Assembly: GCA_041441455.1 (NCBI GenBank)
Contig: JASDTB010000102.1
Span: forward strand, 1 to 43,034
Source: JAFIHK01 sp041441455
GTDB taxonomy: Bacteria; Bacteroidota; Bacteroidia; Bacteroidales; UBA932
Length of the DNA stretch: 43,034 nt
Reading direction: 5' to 3'
Below the pieces are notes generated by a model. It did no database searches and had not been told where the DNA came from. It saw only the letters and a program-made list of their open reading frames with translations. Position 1 is the first letter of the stretch, and each line of letters starts with the position of its first letter. Positions 1 to 7,411 of this stretch are shown in pieces. Position numbers and translations under genes: made by a program.

Positions 1-2
1 GA

Positions 3-455
3 TATGTATATTCCGACTCTTCAAAATTGAGCGACGGAGAGTTTCAAAGGGCTGCAATTGCAAGAAGCCTTGTGCAACAAAGTAAAATCATTCTTCTAGA
101 TGAGCCAACCGCCTTTTTAGATATTGAAAACAAGTCACTTATAATAAAACTGCTAAAATCTATTGCCAGGAATGAAGGAAAGAGTGTTATCTTTTCCACT
201 CACGATCTTCCTCTTGCAATTCAAATGTGCGATAAGATTTGGGTAATGGGGCATGGCGGATTTTTCGAAGGTACTCCAAATCAATTAATAGAAGAAGGAG
301 TCTTCGACACTATGTTCATAGACTGCTCTCTCAGATTCGACAAAAAATTACTAACCCTTCTGTCATTAATTTTTCGGAGGTGTTTGCAACATTGTTGCAA
401 TTGCCTTAGACAATCTTTTTACGCCCTCTTCGATTCTGTCATTATCCATATATGA
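3..455 (+). CDS. ABC transporter ATP-binding protein, C-terminal part (5' end outside window)
   Basis: The reading frame is open from the left edge, so the gene is cut by the window. It starts just before the ABC signature (LSDGEFQR), followed by Walker B with its catalytic Glu (IILLDEPTAFLD) and the H-loop (STHDLP). The tail motif GTPNQLIEEGVFDTMF resembles FecE/BtuD-type ATPases that energise import of iron-siderophore, haem or cobalamin through the inner membrane. Walker A, the permease and the binding protein are not visible, so the substrate cannot be named. The last 30 codons run tail-to-tail into the aminotransferase gene on the other strand (positions 366-455), and this Cys-rich end looks poorly conserved. 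Family assignment is firm; substrate is inference. Confidence 0.85.
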   Translation, partial: YVYSDSSKLSDGEFQRAAIARSLVQQSKIILLDEPTAFLDIENKSLIIKLLKSIARNEGKSVIFSTHDLPLAIQMCDKIWVMGHGGFFEGTPNQLIEEGVFDTMFIDCSLRFDKKLLTLLSLIFRRCLQHCCNCLRQSFYALFDSVIIHI

Positions 456-1571
456 GAAGTTGATTCTCATTGTATTCTTTCCTGAACCATCGCAGTGGAA
501 TGCTTCACCAATAACAAACGCAACATCCTCTTTAATTGCGATTTCAAATAATTCAAGTGTATCATAACCTTCTGGTAAAGTTACAAATAAGAACAAACCA
601 CCCTCTGGTTTTGTCCAAGACACACCTGCTGGCATATATTTTTCGAAGCATGAAAGCATATGATCTCTCTTGCCATGGTAAAGTTCGATTGTTTTCTTAA
701 GATTCTTCTCGAATAGACCTTTTTCAAGATATTTAGCAGCAACAGCTTGGTCAAAAACTGGTGTACAAAGGTCGGTTGATTGTTTAGCAACTATCAACTT
801 ATCGATAATTTCAACTGGAGCTATCACCCATCCAATTCTGAAACCAGGTACAAATGTCTTAGAGAATGTACCAAACAAGATTACTCTTCCGTCAGTATCC
901 ATTGAATACATCATTGGTTGAGCTTCACCGTCGAAACGAATCTCTCTATAAGGACTATCTTCAAGAATTAAAAGGTCATACTTCTTAGCTACAGCTATAA
1001 CCTCTTTTCTTTGCTGATAATTCATTGTTATTCCAGATGGATTTTGGAAATCAGGAATAGCATAAATGAATTTCGGTTTCTTTCCAGTTGCAATAAGAGT
1101 TTTGATAACCAACTCCAAATCTTCATCTTTAGGAACTCCAACTGGTTTAGCTTGGTATGACCAAAATGCTTGAAGAGCGCCAAGATATGAAGGAAGACCA
1201 CAGATAATAGTATCACCTGGATCGATGAATACCTTAGTCGTAAGGTCGATAGCCTGTTGCGACGAAGTTGTAATCATGATATTATCCTTAGTAATATTCA
1301 AGCCCTGAGCATTATATCTTTTTGCAATCTGCTCTCTGAGTTTCACATTACCTTCGGTAGCTCCATACTGAAGTGCGGAAATGCTTTCCGTATCCAGAAT
1401 CTCTTGCATGATTTCTTTTAGTTCGTCAACAGGAAAAGTTGTCGGATTTGGAAAACCTCCGGCAAATGAGATAACCTCAGGTCTGTTTGCAACGCTGAGA
1501 AGGTCTCTGATAGCAGATCTCCTCATATTTTTAGCGTTAGATGAAAGGATTTCTTGAATATTTACTGCCAT
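366..1571 (-). CDS. PLP-dependent class I/II aminotransferase (2-aminoadipate/aromatic type)
   Basis: A 401-residue fold-type I aminotransferase, full length for the LysN/MocR-like aminotransferase group. Visible PLP-site residues are Asn177 in PDFQNPSG, Asp205 and Tyr208 in LEDSPYRE, the Schiff-base Lys238 in GTFSKTFVPGFRIGW, and Arg245 in the same motif. It would transfer an amino group between an amino acid (2-aminoadipate, branched-chain or aromatic) and 2-oxoglutarate in the cytoplasm; the exact substrate cannot be read from sequence. No N-terminal DNA-binding domain is present, so it is an enzyme and not a MocR regulator. It is monocistronic, with a well-matched promoter 14 nt upstream of the predicted leader, and its 3' end overlaps the ABC gene by 90 nt. 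Confidence 0.92.
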   Translation of the reverse strand: MAVNIQEILSSNAKNMRRSAIRDLLSVANRPEVISFAGGFPNPTTFPVDELKEIMQEILDTESISALQYGATEGNVKLREQIAKRYNAQGLNITKDNIMITTSSQQAIDLTTKVFIDPGDTIICGLPSYLGALQAFWSYQAKPVGVPKDEDLELVIKTLIATGKKPKFIYAIPDFQNPSGITMNYQQRKEVIAVAKKYDLLILEDSPYREIRFDGEAQPMMYSMDTDGRVILFGTFSKTFVPGFRIGWVIAPVEIIDKLIVAKQSTDLCTPVFDQAVAAKYLEKGLFEKNLKKTIELYHGKRDHMLSCFEKYMPAGVSWTKPEGGLFLFVTLPEGYDTLELFEIAIKEDVAFVIGEAFHCDGSGKNTMRINFSYMDNDRIEEGVKRLSKAIATMLQTPPKN

Positions 1572-1589
1572 AGCTTAAATTATTTTTTA

Positions 1590-1620
1590 CAAAAGTACTA
1601 ATTTGTAATAGAAATTCAAA
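1590..1620 (-). promoter_or_regulatory. Promoter of the aminotransferase gene
   Basis: On the minus strand TTTG (1617-1620) is followed after 19 nt by TACTTTTG (1590-1597). This matches the Bacteroidetes -33/-7 consensus (TTTG, 19-21 nt, TAnnTTTG) exactly. The predicted start site is near 1586, giving a leader of about 14 nt. Confidence 0.7.
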
Positions 1621-1708
1621 TATTTATTAAAATTTTTAATAAAACTTATAATAGATTGTTAATAAAGTAAAGTATTTATCTAATTATCTCAGTCTGAAAA
1701 ATTATTCA

Positions 1709-1716
1709 TATTTTTG
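1709..1716 (+). promoter_or_regulatory. Putative -7 box for the queD-polA-sigma-rsmG operon
   Basis: TATTTTTG fits TAnnTTTG and lies 10 nt before the queD ATG, so the leader would be only a few nucleotides. I see no good TTTG -33 element at the right distance, so confidence is moderate. Confidence 0.45.
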
Positions 1717-1726
1717 CAAAAAAAGA

Positions 1727-2170
1727 ATGTCAACAATCCGAATTACAAAAGAATTCAGCTTCGAGGGTGCTCACGCACTGCTCGATTACGACGGCAAATG
1801 CAGGCATATTCACGGCCACTCATATAAATTGCAAATTACTCTTAAAGGTTCCCCAATGATTGAGACCGATCATCCAAAAAGAGGAATGGTCCTAGATTTT
1901 ACCGAACTTAAAAAGCTAGTAAACAATCTAATTATTGAACCTTTCGACCATGCATTGCTACTACGTAGTGGATCGCCTATTGCCGAAGAGATCTCAAAGA
2001 GCTATCAGAATGTAGTGATTATGAATTTCCAGCCTACATGCGAAAACCTCACAATATACTTCGCAAATCTGATAAAACAAAATTTGCCCCAAGGACTAAC
2101 TCTACATAGAGTAAAGCTTCATGAAACCGCTACATCATTCGTTGAATGGGTAGCCGATGACAACGAATAA
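1727..2170 (+). CDS. queD: 6-carboxytetrahydropterin synthase / 6-pyruvoyltetrahydropterin synthase family
   Basis: A 147-residue single-domain protein of the PTPS/QueD family, normal in length. Zinc ligands are His16 (GAHALL), His29 and His31 in CRHIHGH; the catalytic Cys25 begins that motif. A later FDHALL and the HETATSFVEW segment supply the remaining pterin-site residues, including the substrate-binding Glu. In bacteria this family usually converts dihydroneopterin triphosphate to 6-carboxytetrahydropterin, the second step of queuosine/preQ0 synthesis. queE, queC and queF are not nearby, so a pterin role is not excluded. It heads a tight run with polA, whose upstream candidate start lies inside queD. 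Confidence 0.9.
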   Translation: MSTIRITKEFSFEGAHALLDYDGKCRHIHGHSYKLQITLKGSPMIETDHPKRGMVLDFTELKKLVNNLIIEPFDHALLLRSGSPIAEEISKSYQNVVIMNFQPTCENLTIYFANLIKQNLPQGLTLHRVKLHETATSFVEWVADDNE

Positions 2171-2174
2171 CACA

Positions 2175-4826
2175 ATGAAAAAACTATTCCTTATAGATGG
2201 TCATACTCTGATTTTCAGGACCTATTACGCCTTTCTTCGCAGACCAATGGTAAATTCGAAGGGAGAGGATACCTCAATTCTGTTTGGCTTTACAAAAATT
2301 CTAACTGACCTGATTATCAAAGAGAAGCCAACGCATTTAGCAGTTGCTTTCGACCCTCCTGCTAAAACATTCCGTCATGAGATATTCCCAGAATATAAAG
2401 CCAATCGAAGTGAGACTCCAGAACTGATAAAATCGGCACTAGAACCACTTAAGGACATTTTATCCACTCTTTGTATCCCTGTAATTATGAAAGAGGGGTT
2501 CGAAGCAGATGATGTTATAGGGACAATCTCAAAAAGAGCAGAAAATAAAGGGTTTGAAGTGTACATGGTGACGCCTGACAAAGATTACGGGCAGCTTATC
2601 TCTAATAATATAGTTCAATACAAACCAGGTAAATCTGGCGATGAAGCAGAGATTATCGACAGACAAAAGATCTGCGATTATTTTGGAATTGATGACGCAA
2701 TACAAGTTAGAGACATTCTCACAATCTGGGGAGATGCCTCCGACAACATCCCAGGTATAAGAGGAATTGGTGAAGTTGGCTCAAAGAAACTTGTCTCTAA
2801 ATACAAAACAGTCGAAAATATCTACAACTCACTAAATGAGCTCCCCGAAAAACAGAGAGCTGCATTTGAGGAGGCAAAAGATAGAATACAACTTAGCAAA
2901 CACCTTGTCACAATTGACACAAATGTAGATGTAGAGCTTGATGAAGAGCAGTTAAAGTTAGAGATGTGCAATTTTGAAGAGTTCAAGAACATAATCAATC
3001 GATATGAGTTTTCGTCATTATCTCGTTCAATTAATAAGTTAGAATCTATTTTTAATCTAACAGGATTATCTGCCGAACCATCAAAACCTTCGATAAGCAG
3101 CTCTCAGACTATTGCATACAAAAGTATACCTGAGGAGAAATTCACAAACTCCATTGGCCAAAATGCCTTTTTAGGGATAAAGATTTTGGGAGAGTCAGTT
3201 ATATTATCTGATGGAGGAAACTGTTGCGAATTTAAAATAAAACGCGAAGGGTATCTTCGTCAAATATTCAGTAATAGCTCAACTACCTTTTGCGGATATG
3301 ACCTCAAGCAACTTTGTACAATCTTATATGAAAATGGCTTGGATCAACCCAAAAAATTATACGATATTGAGCTAATGCACTATCTATTGATGCCCGAGAG
3401 AGCTCATAAGGTGGAGATATTGGCAAAATCATATCTAAACATAGATATTGAGCAAGAGAAAACTGTTGTCCAAGGCTCACTATTTGGGGAGACTACTTCT
3501 GAAACCTCATCTCCAATAGAGCAGACTTTCAGAGAGAGTTGCATCTACGTACCATTAGCAAAAGCTTTGGAGGCTGAACTAATTAATGAAGGTGTACTAT
3601 CCCTCTATGTGGATATTGAGATGCCTTTAATTGGAATCCTTGCCGAAATTGAGCGAACAGGAGTAAAGATCGACTGCGAGATGCTTAATAAATACAGTTC
3701 AGAACTTAGTTCCGAATTAGCAACAATAGAGGACAAAATAAGAGAGATCGCCGACGAACCAACTTTAAATGTCTCCTCACCAAAACAGCTAGGCATTTTG
3801 TTATACGACAAATTGAAGTTAACAGGAAAAGCAAAAACAACATCTAAGAAGAACTACTCAACAGACGAAGAGACTCTTAACGAATTCTATGATGCTCATC
3901 CGATCATCCCACTCATCTTGGAGTTCAGAAATATAAAAAAGTTACTTTCAACATATATCGAACCTCTACCCTCTCTGATCTCTCCCAAGAGCGGTAAAAT
4001 CCACACTACCTATAATCAAGCGTTGACTGCAACAGGGAGGCTAAGTTCAGTAAAACCAAATCTGCAAAACATACCAATCAGAACAGCAAGAGGCCGCGAG
4101 ATTCGCAAAGCATTCATCCCTTCGAGGGAGGATGGATTAATAATGTCTGCAGACTATTCTCAAATTGAATTAAGACTTATGGCTCATATGAGTGGCGACC
4201 CCGATTTCATCGAGGCTTTCAACTCAGGTAAAGACATCCACACTGCTACTGCTGCAAAAATTTTCAAAATTTCAGAGGAGGAGGTCACTAAAGAGATGAG
4301 AAGTAGAGCCAAAACAGCCAACTTCGGAATAATCTACGGCATCTCGGCATTCGGTTTGTCTCAACGCCTTAACATTTCGCGAAGCGACTCTAAGCAGTTG
4401 ATTGACGATTATTTTGCCGCATATCCAAAAGTCAAAGAGTTCATGAACAATATGATTGTTACTGCAGGTGAAAAGGGATATGTTGAGACACTTTATGGAA
4501 GGAAAAGGTATCTGCCCGATATAAAATCAAGAAATCAGGTTGTTAGAGGTCTTGCAGAGAGAAACGCCATAAATGCACCTCTTCAAGGCACAGCTGCAGA
4601 CATCATAAAAGTGGCGATGATAAAAGTTGCCGAAGAGCTAAAAAGGAAGAACTTTAAATCGGAGATGATCCTCCAAGTACATGACGAACTTGTATTCGAC
4701 ACCTTCCCCGAAGAGGTAGCTGCTTTGGAGGCAATGGTAAAAGAGCAGATGGAGAGTGTAATCAAATTAAGTATACCTTTGACCGCCGAATGTAGCCATG
4801 GCAAAAACTGGTTAGAAGCACATTAA
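2175..4826 (+). CDS. polA: DNA polymerase I (5' nuclease, degenerate proofreading domain, polymerase)
   Basis: Family A polymerase for Okazaki-fragment processing and repair synthesis. Residues 1 to about 285 form the 5' flap nuclease (FEADDVIG, TPDKDYGQL, GDASDNIPG, helix-hairpin-helix GIGEVGSKKL). Residues about 300-470 occupy the 3'-5' exonuclease position, but the metal-binding acidic motifs are gone. The polymerase follows, with motif A around Asp660 (SADYSQIELR), motif B around Lys713 (RAKTANFGIIYG) and motif C at His836-Asp837 (QVHDELVFD). I chose the ATG at 2175 because MKKLFLIDGH is the conserved family start. An upstream in-frame ATG at 2157 adds six residues and overlaps queD by 14 nt. 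The sigma-factor ATG follows the stop after one base, so the genes are probably co-transcribed. Confidence 0.96.
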   Translation: MKKLFLIDGHTLIFRTYYAFLRRPMVNSKGEDTSILFGFTKILTDLIIKEKPTHLAVAFDPPAKTFRHEIFPEYKANRSETPELIKSALEPLKDILSTLCIPVIMKEGFEADDVIGTISKRAENKGFEVYMVTPDKDYGQLISNNIVQYKPGKSGDEAEIIDRQKICDYFGIDDAIQVRDILTIWGDASDNIPGIRGIGEVGSKKLVSKYKTVENIYNSLNELPEKQRAAFEEAKDRIQLSKHLVTIDTNVDVELDEEQLKLEMCNFEEFKNIINRYEFSSLSRSINKLESIFNLTGLSAEPSKPSISSSQTIAYKSIPEEKFTNSIGQNAFLGIKILGESVILSDGGNCCEFKIKREGYLRQIFSNSSTTFCGYDLKQLCTILYENGLDQPKKLYDIELMHYLLMPERAHKVEILAKSYLNIDIEQEKTVVQGSLFGETTSETSSPIEQTFRESCIYVPLAKALEAELINEGVLSLYVDIEMPLIGILAEIERTGVKIDCEMLNKYSSELSSELATIEDKIREIADEPTLNVSSPKQLGILLYDKLKLTGKAKTTSKKNYSTDEETLNEFYDAHPIIPLILEFRNIKKLLSTYIEPLPSLISPKSGKIHTTYNQALTATGRLSSVKPNLQNIPIRTARGREIRKAFIPSREDGLIMSADYSQIELRLMAHMSGDPDFIEAFNSGKDIHTATAAKIFKISEEEVTKEMRSRAKTANFGIIYGISAFGLSQRLNISRSDSKQLIDDYFAAYPKVKEFMNNMIVTAGEKGYVETLYGRKRYLPDIKSRNQVVRGLAERNAINAPLQGTAADIIKVAMIKVAEELKRKNFKSEMILQVHDELVFDTFPEEVAALEAMVKEQMESVIKLSIPLTAECSHGKNWLEAH

Positions 4827-4827
4827 A

Positions 4828-5400
4828 ATGAAGAAAAAAGTATCGGATATACAAGATATTGAACTGATTAAGATGGCATTAGAAAATGACCAGAAGGCTT
4901 TTTCCATGCTTGTTGCCCGCTACGAAAAATCGGTATCTGCATATATCCAACATTTTGTTATTCAAGAAAATGATGCCGAAGATATCTGTCAGGAGACCTT
5001 CGATAAAGCCTTTAGAAATCTTACTGGTTATAACCCTGAATATGCATTTTCAACTTGGTTATATAGCATTGCACAAAATAGTTGTCTCGACTTCTTTAGA
5101 AAAAAGAGAATCTCGACAACAGAGCTTGTAAGTGCAGAGATTAAAGAGGGTGGCTCTTCGGGATGGGTAACAGCTTCTGCTCCAAGCCCCGAAGAAAATC
5201 TAATCAGCGAACAGACTGTTGACGAATTAATCAAATCAATAGAATCTCTTCCAACAACATACCGCGATGTTGCAAAACTTAGGTTCGTGTATGAATATGC
5301 ATATGAAGAGATTGCCACAGAGCTAAATATACCGGTTAATACAGTAAAAACAAGAGTAAAAAGAGCAAAAGAGATATTGAATAGAGAATGGAAGAGCTAA
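4828..5400 (+). CDS. ECF-type RNA polymerase sigma factor (RpoE-like)
   Basis: A 190-residue sigma-70 family protein with only region 2 (about 25-95, including DAEDICQETFDKAF and the -10 recognition helix FSTWLYSIAQNSCLDFFRK) and region 4 (about 130-182, with the helix-turn-helix YEEIATELNIPVNTVKTRVKRAKE). It lacks regions 1 and 3, which defines group IV (ECF) factors. It would direct core polymerase to a dedicated promoter set. No anti-sigma factor or TonB-linked transducer is adjacent: polA is 1 nt upstream and rsmG overlaps by 13 nt. Its control is therefore not visible here. The linker between the two regions is Ser/Gly-rich. Confidence 0.92.
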   Translation: MKKKVSDIQDIELIKMALENDQKAFSMLVARYEKSVSAYIQHFVIQENDAEDICQETFDKAFRNLTGYNPEYAFSTWLYSIAQNSCLDFFRKKRISTTELVSAEIKEGGSSGWVTASAPSPEENLISEQTVDELIKSIESLPTTYRDVAKLRFVYEYAYEEIATELNIPVNTVKTRVKRAKEILNREWKS

Positions 5401-6032
5401 TTTTTAAATACTTCAGAGATATTACCGATCATCAAAAGGCGCAAATCAAGGAGTTGTATCCTCTATACAAAGAGTGGAACTCTAAGATTAATGTTATTTC
5501 GCGAAAAGATATCGACAATATCTATCTACATCACATACTGCATTCATTAGCAATCGCAAAGTTCATAGACTTTCCTCAAGGGTCAACTGTGATAGATGTT
5601 GGAACAGGTGGCGGATTTCCAGGAATACCACTGGCAATAATGTTTCCACAAACTCATTTTACATTGTGTGATTCAATTCAAAAAAAGATTACTGTTGTTA
5701 GCGAAATATCATCATCGTTAGGGCTTCAAAACGTAACTCCTTTGAGAGGTAGAGCCGAAGAGAGTGGTGCAAAATTTGATTTTGTAGTATCGAGAGCAGT
5801 CACCGAGTTGAAGAATTTTTTACCTTGGATTTGGAGTAGTTTATCTTCGGGAAAAATAGGTGATATCGACAAAGGGGTGATCTATCTAAAAGGTGGCAAT
5901 TTGGAAGACGAAATAAATGAGGCATGTACCAAATGTAAGATTCCTCGTAAAAACGTTACAGAGCACAATGTTAGCGAGTGGTTCAGTGAAGAATTTTTCA
6001 TAGAAAAGAAGATAATTGCTATAAAGAGGTGA
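5388..6032 (+). CDS. rsmG: 16S rRNA (guanine527-N7)-methyltransferase
   Basis: A 214-residue RsmG/GidB, usual length. It methylates N7 of G527 in 16S rRNA in the cytoplasm using S-adenosylmethionine. The SAM-binding loop VIDVGTGGGFPGIPLAI lies near residues 68-82, and RAEE and FVVSRAVTEL are typical later motifs. The ATG lies inside the end of the sigma-factor gene (13-nt overlap), implying translational coupling. rpmH follows with its own promoter. In many bacteria rsmG, rpmH and dnaA cluster near oriC; here rsmG and rpmH are adjacent and dnaA is about 27 kb away. Confidence 0.94.
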   Translation: MEELIFKYFRDITDHQKAQIKELYPLYKEWNSKINVISRKDIDNIYLHHILHSLAIAKFIDFPQGSTVIDVGTGGGFPGIPLAIMFPQTHFTLCDSIQKKITVVSEISSSLGLQNVTPLRGRAEESGAKFDFVVSRAVTELKNFLPWIWSSLSSGKIGDIDKGVIYLKGGNLEDEINEACTKCKIPRKNVTEHNVSEWFSEEFFIEKKIIAIKR

Positions 6033-6037
6033 TATTT

Positions 6038-6068
6038 TTTGCTTGTATAAACATTTTGTTTATCTTTG
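6038..6068 (+). promoter_or_regulatory. Promoter of rpmH
   Basis: TTTG (6038-6041), 19 nt, TATCTTTG (6061-6068): an exact match to the Bacteroidetes -33/-7 signal. The -33 element overlaps the region just after the rsmG stop. Predicted start near 6072, leader about 38 nt. Confidence 0.75.
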
Positions 6069-6109
6069 CACTCCATTTTTACGAAATAAATTATAAAGAG
6101 TAATATATC

Positions 6110-6262
6110 ATGAAACGCACTTTTCAACCTTCACAACGCAAGCGTCGCAACAAACACGGCTTCCGTGAGCGTATGTCTACACCAAACGGCCGTAGAGTTT
6201 TAGCAGCACGCCGCCGTCGTGGTCGTAAAAAACTAACAGTATCATCTGAAGACCGTTTCTAA
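6110..6262 (+). CDS. rpmH: 50S ribosomal protein bL34
   Basis: A 50-residue highly basic protein with the bL34 signature (MKRTFQPSQRKRRNKHGFRE, then RMSTPNGRRVLAARRRRGRK). The C-terminus is slightly longer than in E. coli, as is common in Bacteroidota. It is a structural protein of the large ribosomal subunit that binds 23S rRNA. Thirteen of its fourteen arginines use CGC or CGT, whereas the genes around it mostly use AGA/AGG, consistent with selection for high expression. It has its own promoter upstream and a strong hairpin terminator 22 nt downstream, so it is a monocistronic unit. Confidence 0.97.
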   Translation: MKRTFQPSQRKRRNKHGFRERMSTPNGRRVLAARRRRGRKKLTVSSEDRF

Positions 6263-6284
6263 TCCAGATATACTAGCAATATTA

Positions 6285-6310
6285 AAAAAAGACGCCCTGG
6301 CGTCTTTTTT
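6285..6310 (+). terminator. Rho-independent terminator after rpmH
   Basis: An A-run, the stem GACGCC/GGCGTC with a tight loop, then six T. The A/T runs extend the stem. It lies directly after rpmH and before mqnE. Confidence 0.85.
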
Positions 6311-6337
6311 GCTATTTACATCTATCCAAATTTGTTT

Positions 6338-7399
6338 ATGATGACAAAACAGGGAAGAATATCCGAAAAAGAGGCTTTGGAACTATATGTTTCGGCTGGG
6401 TTGAATGATTTGTCAAAAATATCGACTCAAGTTAGAGAGCAGCATAATGGAAACACTGTCTATTACAATCGCAATTTCCACCTAGAGCCAAGCAATGTCT
6501 GTGTACACAGATGTAAATTTTGTTCATATCGAAGGGATGACTGCTCCAAACCTGGAGCTTGGTCGATGTCAATTGATGAGGTTAGAGAGTATTGCCTTAG
6601 CAAGTACCAACCTGGAATGACTGAAATTCACATAGTTGGAAGCGTAGACCCTCAACGAGATTTTTCATACTACTGCAAACTTGTGGAGACCGTAAGGGAG
6701 GTACTGCCATCCGAAGTTACAATCAAGGCCTTTTCGGCTGTTGAAATCGACGATATGGCAGTCTCATCGGAGCTCAGTGTAAAAGAGGTTCTGTCTGAAC
6801 TTCAATCTAGAGGAGTTAGTGCTCTTCCCGGAGGCGGGGCAGAGATTTTCAGTGAAAAGACAAGATCACAAATCTGTCCAGATAAATGTAGTGCCGATCG
6901 ATGGTTAGAGATCCATAGAACTGCGCACTCTCTTGGGATGAGAACAAACTGCACGATGCTTTTTGGGCATTTAGAGAGCCTAGAGGAGAGAATCGAACAT
7001 CTTTCCAGACTCAGGCAGCTACAAGACGAAACAGGAGGTTTTGACGCCTTCATTCCTCTTAAATTCAGAGCTACCCATAATAACCTTTCGCATATAGGAG
7101 AGGCAAGCATTATAGAGGTGATGAAAACATTTGCAATTTCTAGACTCTTCCTCGACAACATTAAACACATTAAATCGTATTGGCCTATGCTTGGCAAAGA
7201 GTTATGCCAGGTCTCTCTTCTATATGGAGCCGATGATATCGATGGTACAATCAACGATAGCACAAAAATTTACAGCCTTGCTGGCGCCGAAGAGAAGAAT
7301 CCTGGAATGTCTGCGCAAGAGTTGGTAAGACTCGCTGCTGAGTGTGGTTATAATGCTGTAGAAAGAGACAGCTTTTACAATGAATTGTCAAAAAAATAG
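6338..7399 (+). CDS. mqnE: Aminofutalosine synthase (radical SAM, menaquinone biosynthesis)
   Basis: A 353-residue radical SAM enzyme. The [4Fe-4S] cysteines are in CVHRCKFCSYRR (Cys55, 59 and 62 from the ATG at 6338; a second ATG follows immediately). Diagnostic MqnE segments are LPGGGAEIFSEKTRSQICPDK, WLEIHRTAHSLGMRTNCTMLFGH and LRQLQDETGGFDAFIPL. The GGGAEI and QDETGGF motifs separate it from MqnC and CofH relatives, although these are close. MqnE joins 3-[(1-carboxyvinyl)oxy]benzoate to the adenosyl moiety of SAM, forming aminofutalosine on the alternative menaquinone route. No other mqn gene is present in the window. It follows the rpmH terminator, and the promoter of the next gene overlaps its 3' end. 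Confidence 0.88.
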   Translation: MMTKQGRISEKEALELYVSAGLNDLSKISTQVREQHNGNTVYYNRNFHLEPSNVCVHRCKFCSYRRDDCSKPGAWSMSIDEVREYCLSKYQPGMTEIHIVGSVDPQRDFSYYCKLVETVREVLPSEVTIKAFSAVEIDDMAVSSELSVKEVLSELQSRGVSALPGGGAEIFSEKTRSQICPDKCSADRWLEIHRTAHSLGMRTNCTMLFGHLESLEERIEHLSRLRQLQDETGGFDAFIPLKFRATHNNLSHIGEASIIEVMKTFAISRLFLDNIKHIKSYWPMLGKELCQVSLLYGADDIDGTINDSTKIYSLAGAEEKNPGMSAQELVRLAAECGYNAVERDSFYNELSKK

Positions 7400-7407
7400 T
7401 ACTTTTG
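7400..7407 (+). promoter_or_regulatory. -7 box in front of the PASTA gene
   Basis: TACTTTTG matches TAnnTTTG and ends only 4 nt before the ATG at 7412, so the predicted transcript would begin at or next to the start codon. A partial -33 element (TTTA) sits at 7373-7376. It overlaps the last codons and stop of mqnE. Confidence 0.45.
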
Positions 7408-7411
7408 CACT

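Noticed and set aside
2460..2468. TTATCCACT, one mismatch from a DnaA box
   Set aside because: Single, isolated, and inside the polA coding sequence; no cluster that would mark an origin.
6802..7263. 153-codon open frame opposite mqnE
   Set aside because: Antisense shadow of a well-supported radical SAM gene, with no start signals of its own.
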